Assembly: GCF_003814515.1 (NCBI RefSeq)
Contig: NZ_RKQJ01000001.1
Span: 1,302,001-1,366,000, forward strand
Origin: Salinicoccus roseus
Lineage (GTDB): Bacteria > Bacillota > Bacilli > Staphylococcales > Salinicoccaceae
Direction of reading: 5' to 3'
Length of the DNA stretch: 64,000 nucleotides
How positions within the stretch are numbered: the first letter of the stretch is position 1; each line of letters starts with the position of its first letter. Below are positions 45,823 to 54,566 of this stretch, in pieces. The notes below the pieces were generated by a model, which had not been told where the DNA came from, did not search any database, and was given only the letters and a program-made list of their open reading frames with translations. The translations under genes and the position numbers were made by a program.

Positions 45823-46596
45823 TCAGAGTGCATAGCCGGAGCCGCCATCTATATTGACAGCGTCCCCGCTGACATATGAAGCAAGGTCGGAACAGAGGAA
45901 TGTGATGACATTGGCCGCTTCTTCCGTATCCCCGATCCTGCCGAGCGGAATATCATGTTTATCGAGCCTGGAATATTCCTCCCATGTAAGGTCAGGCGCC
46001 TCCCTTTTCCATTTTTCTTCTATCTGCTCGCTTCTGATGAGCCCGATGCATACCGTATTCACCCGGATGCCGTACTTACCGAGATCCTTGCTCATCGCTT
46101 TCGTCATCGCCATGCCTGCCGCACGGGACACCGACGTCGGCAATGAGGAGGCGGGCGGCGTCTTGCCGAGGACCGCAGTGAGGTTGAGTATCGCTCCGCC
46201 CTGCTTTTTCAGATGTGGCAGTGCGGCATTCGATATCCTGACCGCAGCCATCAGTTTGAGGTCGAGATCCTGCTGCCAATCCGAAACAGACACTTCCTCA
46301 AATGGTTTTGCGAAGGAGCCGCCGGCATTATTGATGAGCACATCCAGCCGGCCGAACTTTGCAACCGTCTGTTCAACAATCTGCGATGCCGCTGCATCTT
46401 CCTTCACATCAGCAACAACATAGTCGACCTCCCCGAACCTGGAAATCTCCTCCTTGGCCTCTTTAAGCCCCGCTTCACCTCTTGCGACGAGCATGACTTT
46501 CGCCCCAAGCTTCACCATCTGCTCCGCTGTCTTTCGTCCGATGCCCTTGCTGCTGCCCGTGATGACCGCTACCTTTCCCTCATATCCAAAATCCAT
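45823..46596 (-). CDS. SDR family oxidoreductase, non-canonical active site
   Basis: 257 residues with TGSSKGIGRKTAEQM at the cofactor site, NNAGGSFAKP and VNTVCIGLIRSE. In the place of the catalytic YxxxK stands TSVSR (in SLPTSVSRAAGMAMTKAM), so the Tyr is absent and Lys is replaced by Arg. Related subgroup members with xSVSRAAG exist among annotated SDRs (from memory); function unknown. ATG at 46596 follows AAGGGGG. The YebC gene ends 19 bases upstream. Confidence 0.8.
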   Translation of the reverse strand: MDFGYEGKVAVITGSSKGIGRKTAEQMVKLGAKVMLVARGEAGLKEAKEEISRFGEVDYVVADVKEDAAASQIVEQTVAKFGRLDVLINNAGGSFAKPFEEVSVSDWQQDLDLKLMAAVRISNAALPHLKKQGGAILNLTAVLGKTPPASSLPTSVSRAAGMAMTKAMSKDLGKYGIRVNTVCIGLIRSEQIEEKWKREAPDLTWEEYSRLDKHDIPLGRIGDTEEAANVITFLCSDLASYVSGDAVNIDGGSGYAL

Positions 46597-46615
46597 TGCT
46601 GTTATCCCCCTTTGA

Positions 46616-47335
46616 TTATTCACCCAGGTTGACGTTGTGGTAGATGTTTGAAACATCTTCGAGGTCATCCAATGCCTCGATCAGCTTTTCAAACTGCTCC
46701 TGGGTCTCCTCTTCCAATGATACCTCATTCTGCGCAATCATCGTCTGTTCGGCGACTTCATAATCTTCCACGCCCATCTCATCGAGTGCTTCCTTGATTT
46801 CATGGAAGGCCTGTGGCGTACCATAGACGACCGTGAAGCCGTTCTCCTCCGTCACATCTTCCACATCGACATCCTTCTCCATCAGCTCCATCATCGTATC
46901 CTCCGGATCGAAGCCAGTGAACACAAATACAGACTTCGCATCGAACATATAGCTTACCGCTCCGCTGACACCCATGTTGCCGCCGTTCTTGCCGAAAGCC
47001 GCACGCACATCTGAAGCGGTACGGTTCACATTATTCGTCAGTGCATCCACGATGATCATCGTGCCTTCAGGACCGAAGCCTTCATAACGCAGCTCATCGA
47101 ACGCTTCATCGTCACTGCCCTTCGCCTTGTCGATGGCCTTGTCTATGATGTGCTTCGGCACGGAATAGGTCTTTGCCCGGTCCAGTACAGCCTTCAATGC
47201 CTGGTTGCTCTCGGGATTCGGTTCCCCCTTCTTGGCAGCGACATAGATCTCCCGCCCGAATTTCGCATTGACCCGGCTCGTATCCTTATCCTTCTGTGCT
47301 TTCTTCTCTTTGATATTATTCCATTTGCGTCCCAT
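46616..47335 (-). CDS. YebC/PmpR family transcriptional or translational regulator
   Basis: 239 residues beginning [17 protein letters not shown] as in the YeeN branch of the YebC family; [32 protein letters not shown] and [18 protein letters not shown] are typical. Family members act as DNA-binding regulators, and some have been found to help ribosomes pass polyproline stretches. Probable operon with the SDR gene following. Confidence 0.9.
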   Translation of the reverse strand: MGRKWNNIKEKKAQKDKDTSRVNAKFGREIYVAAKKGEPNPESNQALKAVLDRAKTYSVPKHIIDKAIDKAKGSDDEAFDELRYEGFGPEGTMIIVDALTNNVNRTASDVRAAFGKNGGNMGVSGAVSYMFDAKSVFVFTGFDPEDTMMELMEKDVDVEDVTEENGFTVVYGTPQAFHEIKEALDEMGVEDYEVAEQTMIAQNEVSLEEETQEQFEKLIEALDDLEDVSNIYHNVNLGE

Positions 47336-47390
47336 TCGTCATCTTCCTTTTTAGCTGGTTTATATCCTCTAATATATCATTTTATATCAT

Positions 47391-48005
47391 TCATCGCCTA
47401 TTGTTAACGTACTGGTAGAGCCTGAGCAGCCTTTTGATGATGATCAGGAGGTTGATGAAGAGGTTGAAGCCCATTTCCCTCGGCCTGAACTTCTTGTTCT
47501 TCATACGGTTGAAGTCATACATCGTAAAGAGGATGTAGAGCACGAGACCCACTATCGTAATCACCAGTGTCATATACGGCAAGTTGATGAAGAAGTTGAG
47601 CAGGGAGGCGAATATGAGTATGAGCAATGCAACGAACAGGTACTTCCCCCAATGGGTGATGTCCCTCAGGAAGAAGTAGCCGATGAATCCGAAGAATACG
47701 AATACGATGATTCCGAGAAGTACTATACGGTAGAATATATCCGCCCCGAAATCCGCTATGAATGACTCGAACAGGCCGAATGACACCAGGCCGACCAGAA
47801 AGGCATAAATATGGCTTATGATCGGGCCGCTATGATTGAACCCCCTGACGAAAAGTGAAAGCATCAGCAGGCCGAACAGCACCATCGAAGCAGTCGGCCG
47901 CCATTCCTCCGGCAGATACTGGCCGAAATATGTCCCTATGCCGAAAATCACCCAATAATAAAGAAAATAAAGCCATACCAATCTATAATCATGACGGTCC
48001 GCCAT
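47391..48005 (-). CDS. Bax inhibitor-1-like integral membrane protein
   Basis: 204 residues with seven hydrophobic helices and the C-terminal pattern TMYDFNRMK...NLFINLLIIIKRLLRLY, matching the Asp-containing TM region and end of bacterial BI-1 (YccA/YbhL) proteins, which can act as calcium leak channels. Similarity is by pattern only and the role is not known. ATG at 48005 follows GGAGGG by 8 bases. Confidence 0.65.
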   Translation of the reverse strand: MADRHDYRLVWLYFLYYWVIFGIGTYFGQYLPEEWRPTASMVLFGLLMLSLFVRGFNHSGPIISHIYAFLVGLVSFGLFESFIADFGADIFYRIVLLGIIVFVFFGFIGYFFLRDITHWGKYLFVALLILIFASLLNFFINLPYMTLVITIVGLVLYILFTMYDFNRMKNKKFRPREMGFNLFINLLIIIKRLLRLYQYVNNRR

Positions 48006-48129
48006 TTGAATACCCTCCATTTACTTTGCATTAATACAGTTTCTATACCCCAGATCGCCTAAAACAACCAGAGCAGGTTTCCGTTCCATTACATATAGCT
48101 GCAGAATGTATTAGTAATGTTTTAATTAT

Positions 48130-48146
48130 ATTACAGTTGTATTACA
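48130..48146 (-). promoter_or_regulatory. WalR-type site upstream of the LysM/CHAP gene
   Basis: On the minus strand TGTAAT-ACAAC-TGTAAT fits the WalR motif TGTWAH-N5-TGTWAH at all fixed positions. It lies 122 bases upstream of an autolysin gene, the class of gene that WalKR controls in staphylococci. Orientation is opposite to the gene. Confidence 0.6.
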
Positions 48147-48267
48147 TTGTCCTATTTCCGCCATTTATTTGCTAAGATATGTTCTGTAAACATAGACAGC
48201 CAACCTTGGATCTCACATAAACATATATATATAATCTACAAACACAACTCAGGAGGATTACTCACTT

Positions 48268-49131
48268 ATGAAAAAAGTCATTACTGCTTTGACAGCAACA
48301 GCAGCCATCACTACATACGGACTTTCAGACGATGCGGAAGCTTCTTCCTACAAAGTTCAAAGTGGCGACACACTTTGGAAGATTGCAAACCAGAACAGCG
48401 TATCCGTATCCCAGCTCAAGTCCTGGAACAACCTTTCTTCTGATATGATCTATGTAAATCAGACGATCAAGACCAGCTCAAGCAGCTCTGCAAGCTCCAG
48501 CAGTTCTTCTTCAAGCTCTGCAAGCTCCAGCAGTTCAAGCTCTACAAGTGGTACATATACAGTAAAATCCGGCGACACTCTTAGCAAGATTGCAAGAGCG
48601 CACGGCATGAACTACAGGACATTGATGAACATAAACAACATTTCTTCCCATCTCATATACCCAGGACAGAAACTGTCCGTAAGCGGAAGCAGCTCAAGCA
48701 GTTCTTCAAGCTCAAGCAGCTCTGCAAGCACTAGCACTTCAACAACTCAGAACGTTTCAGCACCGGCACCAACAAGCGTTTCATACGGCACCAACCACTA
48801 CTACTGGGGCGACTGCACATGGTATGTTTTCGAACGCCGTCAGCAGCTTGGCAAACCGGTCGGCAACAATTGGGGCAACGCATACGACTGGGATAACAGA
48901 GCAAGAAGCGCAGGCTACAGAGTCAACAACTCTCCATCCGTCGGTGCAATCATGCAGGCGAATGCATGGACCAACTACGCTTGGGGCCTTGGCCACGTAG
49001 CAGTTGTTGAAAGAATCAACTCCAATGGCTCCATCCTCGTTTCCGAAATGAACTTCGGCAGCGGCAAAGGTGTCAAAACCTTCAGGACCATCAGTGCTTC
49101 CCAAGTTTCTGGACATAACTTCATCCACTAA
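48268..49131 (+). CDS. secreted cell-wall hydrolase with two LysM domains and CHAP domain (Sle1/Aaa-like)
   Basis: 287 residues: signal peptide ending AEA-SS near residue 25; LysM at about 28-68; a Ser-rich linker (about 70-93); LysM at about 96-138; a second Ser-rich linker; CHAP domain from about 175 with Cys183 ([10 protein letters not shown]) and His243 (GHVAVVE). LysM binds peptidoglycan and the CHAP domain cleaves amide bonds, as in staphylococcal Sle1, which splits daughter cells. Sle1 usually has three LysM repeats; here there are two. AGGAGG precedes the ATG; WalR-type site upstream, terminator after the stop. Confidence 0.92.
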   Translation: MKKVITALTATAAITTYGLSDDAEASSYKVQSGDTLWKIANQNSVSVSQLKSWNNLSSDMIYVNQTIKTSSSSSASSSSSSSSSASSSSSSSTSGTYTVKSGDTLSKIARAHGMNYRTLMNINNISSHLIYPGQKLSVSGSSSSSSSSSSSSASTSTSTTQNVSAPAPTSVSYGTNHYYWGDCTWYVFERRQQLGKPVGNNWGNAYDWDNRARSAGYRVNNSPSVGAIMQANAWTNYAWGLGHVAVVERINSNGSILVSEMNFGSGKGVKTFRTISASQVSGHNFIH

Positions 49132-49147
49132 TAAAGCATTGAATCAT

Positions 49148-49189
49148 AAAAAGAGTGCAGCTCCCTTCCGGGAAGCTGCACTCTTTTTC
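49148..49189. terminator. bidirectional terminator after the LysM/CHAP gene
   Basis: AAAAAGAGTGCAGCT pairs with AGCTGCACTCTTTTT around a short GC-rich apex; T runs on both strands. Convergent gene ends at 49189. Confidence 0.88.
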
Positions 49190-50103
49190 TATTCCCCGTT
49201 GTATGGGCGGTTATGCGATCCCGGGGCTTCATTGTTGATGGTCATCTCCACCTGATATATACGGTTGACCAGTGTATACAGGGGAGCCTGGGTGAGCAGA
49301 TAGACGGCCCATGGGGATTTTGGCTCGAAGTCATGCAGCGCCATGATGAACTCCTCGCGTCCGGGCAATTCCCTGAACTCCAGGCGGGGTGTCTTGTTCG
49401 ACATCCGCTTCGACAGGCCGCCGCCCTGTATCCTGTATATTTCCACACCATTATAGCTTCTTTGCGCATCGTATTCCACAACCAGCGCTGGGCTGTCCAT
49501 CTTCGCAAAACGGATTTTTATGAGGTGTCTGTCGTATTCTACATTGATCAGGTCATACAGGATTTCATTCAGCCACTCAAAATAGTATCTTCCCACATCT
49601 CTGATGTGCCAGCCGGCCGGCAGTGGAGCCCTCTGCACACTTCTGACACTGTTGTAGTCGGACGCCTTATACGATAGGGTTTTCCCGTACCTCTTGACGG
49701 GTGTCTGGGTAATCTTGACTTCCGTGCCATAGGCACCAAGGACCTCGGCTGTATATTCACTGCTGACTTCATCCGCAACAAAGATGATCTGTTCCACTTC
49801 CCTTATCTGGGAGGCACGGGCGATATTGTCTGCCAGAAGTATATAGAGGTCCTCAAACCTGCCCTGTGTCTGACGGTTGAGCCTCATTATCGGATCCTCG
49901 AAGAATATCACAATGTCGATCCCCCTCAAAGCCTCTTCCACTTCCGGGAGTATGAACAGATCCTTCTTCAGAAAGGTGACATCGAGATTCTTATCGTCCT
50001 GATTGGCGCTCGAGAATGCATAGAGGTTGAATGACCCCTTCAATTCCCTGTAGAGATTCTGGCCGATTCTGCCATTCACACCCATTAATAGGACATTTTT
50101 CAC
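49189..50103 (-). CDS. NAD(P)-binding Rossmann-fold protein of unknown function
   Basis: 304 residues. The start MKNVLLMGVNGRIGQNLYREL has the GxxGxxG dinucleotide motif of the extended SDR/epimerase type; IVIFFEDPIMRL and IIFVADEVS follow in the positions of later strands. The usual YxxxK is not obvious. The second half (from about 165) holds RDVGRYYFEWLNEIL and FRELPGREEFIMALHDFEPKSPWAVYLLTQ, which I do not recognise. AAGTGATAAAGTG precedes the ATG. The MFS gene ends 30 bases upstream (minus strand). Confidence 0.75.
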   Translation of the reverse strand: MKNVLLMGVNGRIGQNLYRELKGSFNLYAFSSANQDDKNLDVTFLKKDLFILPEVEEALRGIDIVIFFEDPIMRLNRQTQGRFEDLYILLADNIARASQIREVEQIIFVADEVSSEYTAEVLGAYGTEVKITQTPVKRYGKTLSYKASDYNSVRSVQRAPLPAGWHIRDVGRYYFEWLNEILYDLINVEYDRHLIKIRFAKMDSPALVVEYDAQRSYNGVEIYRIQGGGLSKRMSNKTPRLEFRELPGREEFIMALHDFEPKSPWAVYLLTQAPLYTLVNRIYQVEMTINNEAPGSHNRPYNGE

Positions 50104-50132
50104 TTTATCACTTCCTTAGACAACTTATTTCC

Positions 50133-51281
50133 CTAAAATGTCTGTTTGAATCCACTCTTTTCATGTGCAGCATAGATTGCAGCAAGCAGCATGATGAGCA
50201 TCAATCCGATGAACAGGAAGGGGGTCTCGAAATATGTGGCGAATATACCGGAAAGGTAGGATCCCGCCACAGACCCAAGGGAAAAGAATGAATAGAATAT
50301 TCCATTTGCCTTCCCCCGCTCATGCATCTCCGTATTCTGTCCGATGATCTTGTTCATCGATGGGAAGATGAAGCTGAATCCGATGCCATATATGACCATC
50401 GCAGTATAGATGAGGGACACGGTCGGCACGAAATGCAGAAAGATCATTGCTGCCCCCACGATGAATATTCCTGTGGAGACGAGGGCGACCGGACTGTACT
50501 TCGAGTATATCCGGTTGACCGGCGTGGCAAAGACCAGGATGGCCACGATGCCAAAGACACTCAGCATGGCTCCTGTCGTCTGGTCAGACAATCCGACTGC
50601 TGCCACTTTCAATGGAAGACCGAATGCAAGGGAACCGTTTGAGACCATCAGCGTGAAAGCGGAGATATAGGCGACGATCAGAGAGGGGCGGGTGATGATC
50701 TGTCCATAGTTCGTCGCATAATGGATTTCCCGGCTCTGCTCCGTCGTACTCTCCTTCACTGTAATGAAAATCAGCAGGATTCCGAATACGAATATTCCCG
50801 ACATGACGAGATACACCATCTGATAGCTCGTCTGGCTCGAAATGATGCCGCCGAGTGCAGGCCCGAGTACGGCTGCCGTGCCGATCGAGACGCCCGTCAG
50901 GGCCATCGATCTGCCGATGGCTTTCCTTTTCGATATATCTGCCACCAGGCTGAATGCAGCAGGCGTCAGCAGGCCGCTTGAGAATCCGTGCACTACACGG
51001 ATGAGGATCAGCAGCCCGACAGTGGGCACTATCGTGTACGTAAGCAGTATGACCACCTGCAGCCCCATGCCGAGGAGAAGCATATTCCTGCGTCCGAACT
51101 TATCGGAAAAAAAACCTCCAAAAACGTTTCCCACCATGTTGAAAAGGGAATAAATTGCTACTATGATGCCTGCCGTATACTCATCCGCACCGAGTGAAAT
51201 AGCGAACGGAGTGATGATCGGCAGCTGGACGAACAGATCCAGAAAACAGATGACTATGATTAGGTACAAAAATTTATTCAT
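50133..51281 (-). CDS. MFS transporter
   Basis: 382 residues with 12 helices; loop GGFFSDKFGRRNMLLLGMG is the MFS motif A, and VHGFSSGLLTPAAFSLVADI and ALTGVSIGTAAVLGPALGGI (motif C type) point to an H+-antiporting drug or metabolite exporter (DHA1 group). Substrate not deducible. No clear strong ribosome binding site before the ATG at 51281. Confidence 0.82.
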   Translation of the reverse strand: MNKFLYLIIVICFLDLFVQLPIITPFAISLGADEYTAGIIVAIYSLFNMVGNVFGGFFSDKFGRRNMLLLGMGLQVVILLTYTIVPTVGLLILIRVVHGFSSGLLTPAAFSLVADISKRKAIGRSMALTGVSIGTAAVLGPALGGIISSQTSYQMVYLVMSGIFVFGILLIFITVKESTTEQSREIHYATNYGQIITRPSLIVAYISAFTLMVSNGSLAFGLPLKVAAVGLSDQTTGAMLSVFGIVAILVFATPVNRIYSKYSPVALVSTGIFIVGAAMIFLHFVPTVSLIYTAMVIYGIGFSFIFPSMNKIIGQNTEMHERGKANGIFYSFFSLGSVAGSYLSGIFATYFETPFLFIGLMLIMLLAAIYAAHEKSGFKQTF

Positions 51282-51347
51282 GACCAGTATCCTTTTTTCT
51301 TATTATCGTATCTATCATTATATACAATTTTTCACTTTTGGGGGAAT

Positions 51348-51758
51348 TTGATGGCTCACGCTTTCCTTGGCATACTTGTCGTTCTTTTATTGCTCCAGCT
51401 TGGTGCGTTCGCCAGAAAGAAGGGGGAACTCTCGAAAACGCATAAACTGTCACTGGATTGGCCCCTGTATTTATACATATTCACGGTCCTGCTGTCCATC
51501 ATGTTCATCTTCGCAATCATCTACTATGTCATTTCCTTGAACACACCCATCCTGATCAATGGGACGAGCGGGGAAGAAGTCGTAAACTATACTTTCCTTC
51601 AGACACTCTACTACAGTGGGGTAACATTGTTATCTATAGGATACGGGGATTTCACACCCATCGGTCCAGCGCGTTTCCTCTCCATCTTCCAGGCCTTTCT
51701 GGGAATCGTCATCCCCACCGTCATATTCATCAAAGAAATTACAAAAGACCGCACGTAG
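51348..51758 (+). CDS. small potassium channel (two-helix, ion_trans_2)
   Basis: 136 residues: N-terminal helix, a second helix at about 42-65, pore loop with the selectivity filter SIGYGDFTP near residue 97, and a last helix FQAFLGIVIPTVIFI. No cytoplasmic RCK domain. Forms a tetrameric K+ channel in the membrane, as the family. TTGGGGGAATTTG precedes the ATG. Confidence 0.87.
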   Translation: MMAHAFLGILVVLLLLQLGAFARKKGELSKTHKLSLDWPLYLYIFTVLLSIMFIFAIIYYVISLNTPILINGTSGEEVVNYTFLQTLYYSGVTLLSIGYGDFTPIGPARFLSIFQAFLGIVIPTVIFIKEITKDRT

Positions 51759-51769
51759 CGGTCTTTTGT
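51741..51769. terminator. bidirectional terminator at the potassium channel gene end
   Basis: ACAAAAGACCGC and GCGGTCTTTTGT form a perfect 12-bp stem with a 5-base loop that includes the channel gene stop codon. The symporter gene ends at 51773 on the other strand. Confidence 0.88.
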
Positions 51770-51772
51770 GTA

Positions 51773-52957
51773 TCATCCATTCAATTTTCGTTCATATGCA
51801 TCGATGATGCTGCTGACTGCACCATCCCCCGTGATGTTTGCTGCAGTACCGAAGCTGTCCTGAGCCATATAGAGCGCGATCATGAATGCCACGGCCGCTT
51901 CAGTGAAGCCCAGATTCGTCATGAGCACACCACTTGCTGCCATGATTGCACCACCCGGCACACCTGGAGCCGCAATCATTACGACGCCAAGCAGCATGAT
52001 CGTCCCCAGCATCGTGAAGAAGCCTGGAAGTTCATAGTCCGGCAGAACAGACATGACTGCAATCGAACAGCTGACGATCGTAATTGTACTTCCCGACAGG
52101 TGGATATTGGCACAAAGCGGGATGACGAAGTCTGCAATCCTGTTGCGTATGCCATTCTCCTTCGTCTGCCTCAGTGTGACCGGTATCGTCGCAGCACTGC
52201 TCATCGTACCCAGCGCTGTAAAGTAGGCGGGCATCATCGTCTTTATCATCTTGAATGGATTTTTTCCGAGCAATGCACCCGCTATCGTATACTGTATGGT
52301 GATCCAGACCCAGTGGAGCAGTATCGCCACAAGAAGTACGACACCAAACACGGCAAGCGTGTCAAACACTGTCCCCTGGGATGCCATTCCCGCGAATACC
52401 CCTGCAATATAGAAGGGAAGTATTGGAATGACAACCTTTTCAATCAGGAATTCGACGATATTCTTTCCTTCTTCGAACCATTTCTGCATAAGCTCAGAAC
52501 GCGTGATTGTAATGACGATTCCAAAAGCGAATGCCAGAACGAGCGCTGTAAGGATGTCCATGAGCGGTGCAATTTCAAACTCGAAGAACGGCTCGAGTCC
52601 TGCACCTTCCTCGGGGACACTTCCCCCATCAGTGATGCGCGGCATGACCATCATCGCGACCAGATATGCGAGGATGCCGGCACCGAGTGTCGATATGTAT
52701 GCTGTCCCCAATGTTGCACCGACGACTTTGCCGGATCCCGTACCGATCTTGGATATTCCGTTCGCAATGAAGAACAGGATGATCAATGGGATCATGAAGA
52801 ATATGAAGCTTCCCAGAATGGACTCCAGAGTGAGCAGCAGCCTGACCAGGAATGCCAGTACCGATTCCATCCCTCCTGATGCATCCACACCATAATACAG
52901 TGCACCGACCCCGATACCAACGACGATGCCGGCGATCAGCTTAAGTAGCAGTTTCAC
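51773..52957 (-). CDS. dicarboxylate/amino acid:cation symporter (DAACS family)
   Basis: 394 residues with eight membrane helices and the two re-entrant loops of the family: TALGTMSSAATIPVTLRQT (hairpin 1 region) and APGVPGGAIMAASGVLMTN (hairpin 2 region). The Na+-site stretch usually NMDGT reads NIHLSGSTI, so the cation site or substrate may differ from GltP/DctA. Imports a dicarboxylate or amino acid with H+ or Na+. Single gene; own start at ATG 52957 with GGGGGAATTTTTAG upstream. Confidence 0.88.
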   Translation of the reverse strand: MKLLLKLIAGIVVGIGVGALYYGVDASGGMESVLAFLVRLLLTLESILGSFIFFMIPLIILFFIANGISKIGTGSGKVVGATLGTAYISTLGAGILAYLVAMMVMPRITDGGSVPEEGAGLEPFFEFEIAPLMDILTALVLAFAFGIVITITRSELMQKWFEEGKNIVEFLIEKVVIPILPFYIAGVFAGMASQGTVFDTLAVFGVVLLVAILLHWVWITIQYTIAGALLGKNPFKMIKTMMPAYFTALGTMSSAATIPVTLRQTKENGIRNRIADFVIPLCANIHLSGSTITIVSCSIAVMSVLPDYELPGFFTMLGTIMLLGVVMIAAPGVPGGAIMAASGVLMTNLGFTEAAVAFMIALYMAQDSFGTAANITGDGAVSSIIDAYERKLNG

Positions 52958-53051
52958 TAAAAATTCCCCCTATTTTCATATATTCCATCATTCATCTTAC
53001 ACTATAAACAGAAGGAAAAAAACAAAATTCATGAATGCGCCTTCACCCTGC

Positions 53052-53558
53052 TCAGCCGAGCACCTTTTCGTAGGCGACATACCAGTCATCCGCGTTGTCA
53101 TCGAGATGCAGCCTGCCCCTGAATATGTAGCCGTTCTTTTCGAACTGCTTCTGCATCCTTTCATTTTCAAGGGATGTGTCCGTATGGATGGCCCTGGCAC
53201 CTTCCGCTTCAAGCCGGTCTTCAACTTCCTGCATCATTTTGCGGGCGATGCCCCGTCCCTGTCTTGAAGGATCCACTGCCATCCGATGCATCGCCCTGCT
53301 TTCGGTACGCGCAACTTCCCACTCTATTCCGTCATATGGCTCTGGGTGGTCATTATCCACAACGACAAAACCATCCAATATACCATCCTCTTCATATACA
53401 TAAAGCGACCCGGCCTCCACATCTTTCCTGAAACGGTTCATATCAGGATATTCCTCACTCCATTGGGTATTGCCTGCACCGATCATCAAAGGGACCACCT
53501 TCTCCTTTATTTCCACTACCCTCTCCAGATCTTCATATACTGCTTTTCTGATACTCAT
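53052..53558 (-). CDS. GNAT family N-acetyltransferase
   Basis: 168 residues beginning MSIRKAVYEDLERVVEIKE; acetyl-CoA binding loop VDPSRQGRGIARKMMQEVEDRL and C-terminal NERMQKQFEKNGYIFRGRLHL mark the GNAT fold. Substrate unknown. ATG at 53558 follows AGGAGG by 7 bases. It shares a short divergent promoter region, with an inverted repeat, with the 94-residue membrane protein gene. Confidence 0.87.
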   Translation of the reverse strand: MSIRKAVYEDLERVVEIKEKVVPLMIGAGNTQWSEEYPDMNRFRKDVEAGSLYVYEEDGILDGFVVVDNDHPEPYDGIEWEVARTESRAMHRMAVDPSRQGRGIARKMMQEVEDRLEAEGARAIHTDTSLENERMQKQFEKNGYIFRGRLHLDDNADDWYVAYEKVLG

Positions 53559-53605
53559 CTTGAACCTCCTAGTTTTTCTATAATTCACCATTTTCTATTT
53601 TCTCA

Positions 53606-53625
53606 TATACACATTATAGTGTATA
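53606..53625. promoter_or_regulatory. inverted repeat over divergent promoters
   Basis: TATACAC-ATTATA-GTGTATA: 7-bp perfect arms. A minus-strand TATAAT (53618-53613) lies in the spacer and has TTCATT 17 bases upstream; a plus-strand TATAAT lies at 53622-53627. A candidate operator controlling both genes. Confidence 0.5.
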
Positions 53626-53662
53626 ATATGGTTGAAATGAATACGAAGGGGAATCTTACAAT

Positions 53663-53947
53663 ATGTTCAAGTTCGACAAATATACACTGCCCTACCACAT
53701 TACGAATATGATCTTCTATGCGTTCACCTTGGCGGTTATCGGATTCATCTATGTCTATATCTTCTATCCACCGCTTTCCGATGTCGCCACACAGGAATTC
53801 TTCGCCACTTTCGGACTGCGGGAATTCGGCGGCCTGTTCTTCTTCCTGCTGCTGATCATCACACCCCTGCTTGTCCTGTTTGGTGCAGTACACCACTTCT
53901 ACAGGATCATCACCTACAGAAAATCCAGCCGCACTGCTGCTGAATAG
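53663..53947 (+). CDS. hypothetical membrane protein, 94 residues
   Basis: Two strong hydrophobic helices (about 14-36 and 55-78) with short charged ends; no known domain recognised. AAGGGGAATCTTACAAT precedes the ATG. Ends in a terminator. Divergent from the acetyltransferase gene. Function unknown. Confidence 0.75.
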   Translation: MFKFDKYTLPYHITNMIFYAFTLAVIGFIYVYIFYPPLSDVATQEFFATFGLREFGGLFFFLLLIITPLLVLFGAVHHFYRIITYRKSSRTAAE

Positions 53948-53948
53948 G

Positions 53949-53976
53949 AAAAGGAGCCCTTTTGGGCTCCTTTTTT
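53949..53976. terminator. bidirectional terminator between the 94-residue gene and queF
   Basis: AAAAGGAGCCC-TTTT-GGGCTCCTTTT followed by more T; lies right after the plus-strand stop and 8 bases from the queF stop. Confidence 0.9.
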
Positions 53977-53983
53977 CGTCAGT

Positions 53984-54472
53984 TCATCTATTGTCCACTT
54001 TTTCAGGATACAAGTCATGGTTCATCATGCGGTAGTCCGCCATTTCTTCATACTTCGTCCCCGGACGGCCATAGTTGCAGTAGGGGTCGATGGAGATGCC
54101 GCCACGCGGGGTGAATTTACCCCATATTTCAATATATTTCGGATCCATCAGCTTGACCAGGTCGTCCATGATCATGTTGACGCTGCTCTCATGGAATCCG
54201 CCGTGGTTCCTGTAGCTGAAGAGGTAGAGCTTCAGGGCTTTGCTTTCAACCATTTTGACATCCGGGATATAGCTGATATACAGCGTTGCAAAATCAGGCT
54301 GTCCGGTTATCGGACATAGGGTGGTGAACTCCGGACAATTGAATTTGACGAAGTAGTCCCGTCCTGGATATTTGTTGTCAAATGTCTCAAGGACATCCGG
54401 GTTGTAGTCAAAATCATATTTTACATTCTGGTTCCCGAGAAGACTCAGGTCCTGTGTATTTTCTTCACTCAT
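53984..54472 (-). CDS. queF: NADPH-dependent preQ0 reductase QueF
   Basis: 162 residues, the unimodular (B. subtilis type) form. [21 protein letters not shown] holds the catalytic Cys53 and Asp60; [21 protein letters not shown] holds the substrate-binding Glu and His. It reduces the nitrile 7-cyano-7-deazaguanine (preQ0) to preQ1, the last step before insertion into tRNA. AAAGGAG lies 8 bases before the ATG, and a preQ1-I riboswitch lies about 50 bases upstream. Confidence 0.95.
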   Translation of the reverse strand: MSEENTQDLSLLGNQNVKYDFDYNPDVLETFDNKYPGRDYFVKFNCPEFTTLCPITGQPDFATLYISYIPDVKMVESKALKLYLFSYRNHGGFHESSVNMIMDDLVKLMDPKYIEIWGKFTPRGGISIDPYCNYGRPGTKYEEMADYRMMNHDLYPEKVDNR

Positions 54473-54518
54473 CTTTCCTGCTCCTTTTATACATGAAGGC
54501 CGCGCGGCCTCCTATGCA

Positions 54519-54556
54519 TCCTAGTTTTTTATAGAGGGTAGCTAAGGGACCTCTAT
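54519..54556 (-). promoter_or_regulatory. preQ1-I riboswitch aptamer upstream of queF
   Basis: Minus-strand RNA reads AUAGAGGUCCCUUAGCUACC then CUCUAUAAAAAACUAGG. The AGAGG/CCUCU stem, the UAGCUAC loop and the AUAAAAAACUA tail match the preQ1 class I aptamer (AGAGGUUCUAGCUACACCCU...AUAAAAAACUAA) closely. It starts 11 bases after the stop codon of the DsbA-family gene and is followed by a GGAGGCC/GGCCUUC stem and the queF ribosome binding site. preQ1 binding would lower queF expression. Confidence 0.9.
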
Positions 54557-54566
54557 ATTGAATTTT

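Noticed and set aside
48471-48735. Repeated AGC/TCA units as a tandem DNA repeat element
   Set aside because: They are in frame and encode Ser-rich linkers of the LysM/CHAP protein, so no separate repeat element is called.
51458-52879. Plus-strand open frame of 473 codons opposite the DAACS symporter
   Set aside because: Runs out of the potassium channel gene through a terminator and antisense to a clear membrane protein; rich in Cys, His and Arg as antisense frames often are.
54489-54515. GC-rich stem GGAGGCC/GGCCUUC after the preQ1 aptamer as a transcription terminator
   Set aside because: No T run follows; more likely part of a translation-controlling structure.
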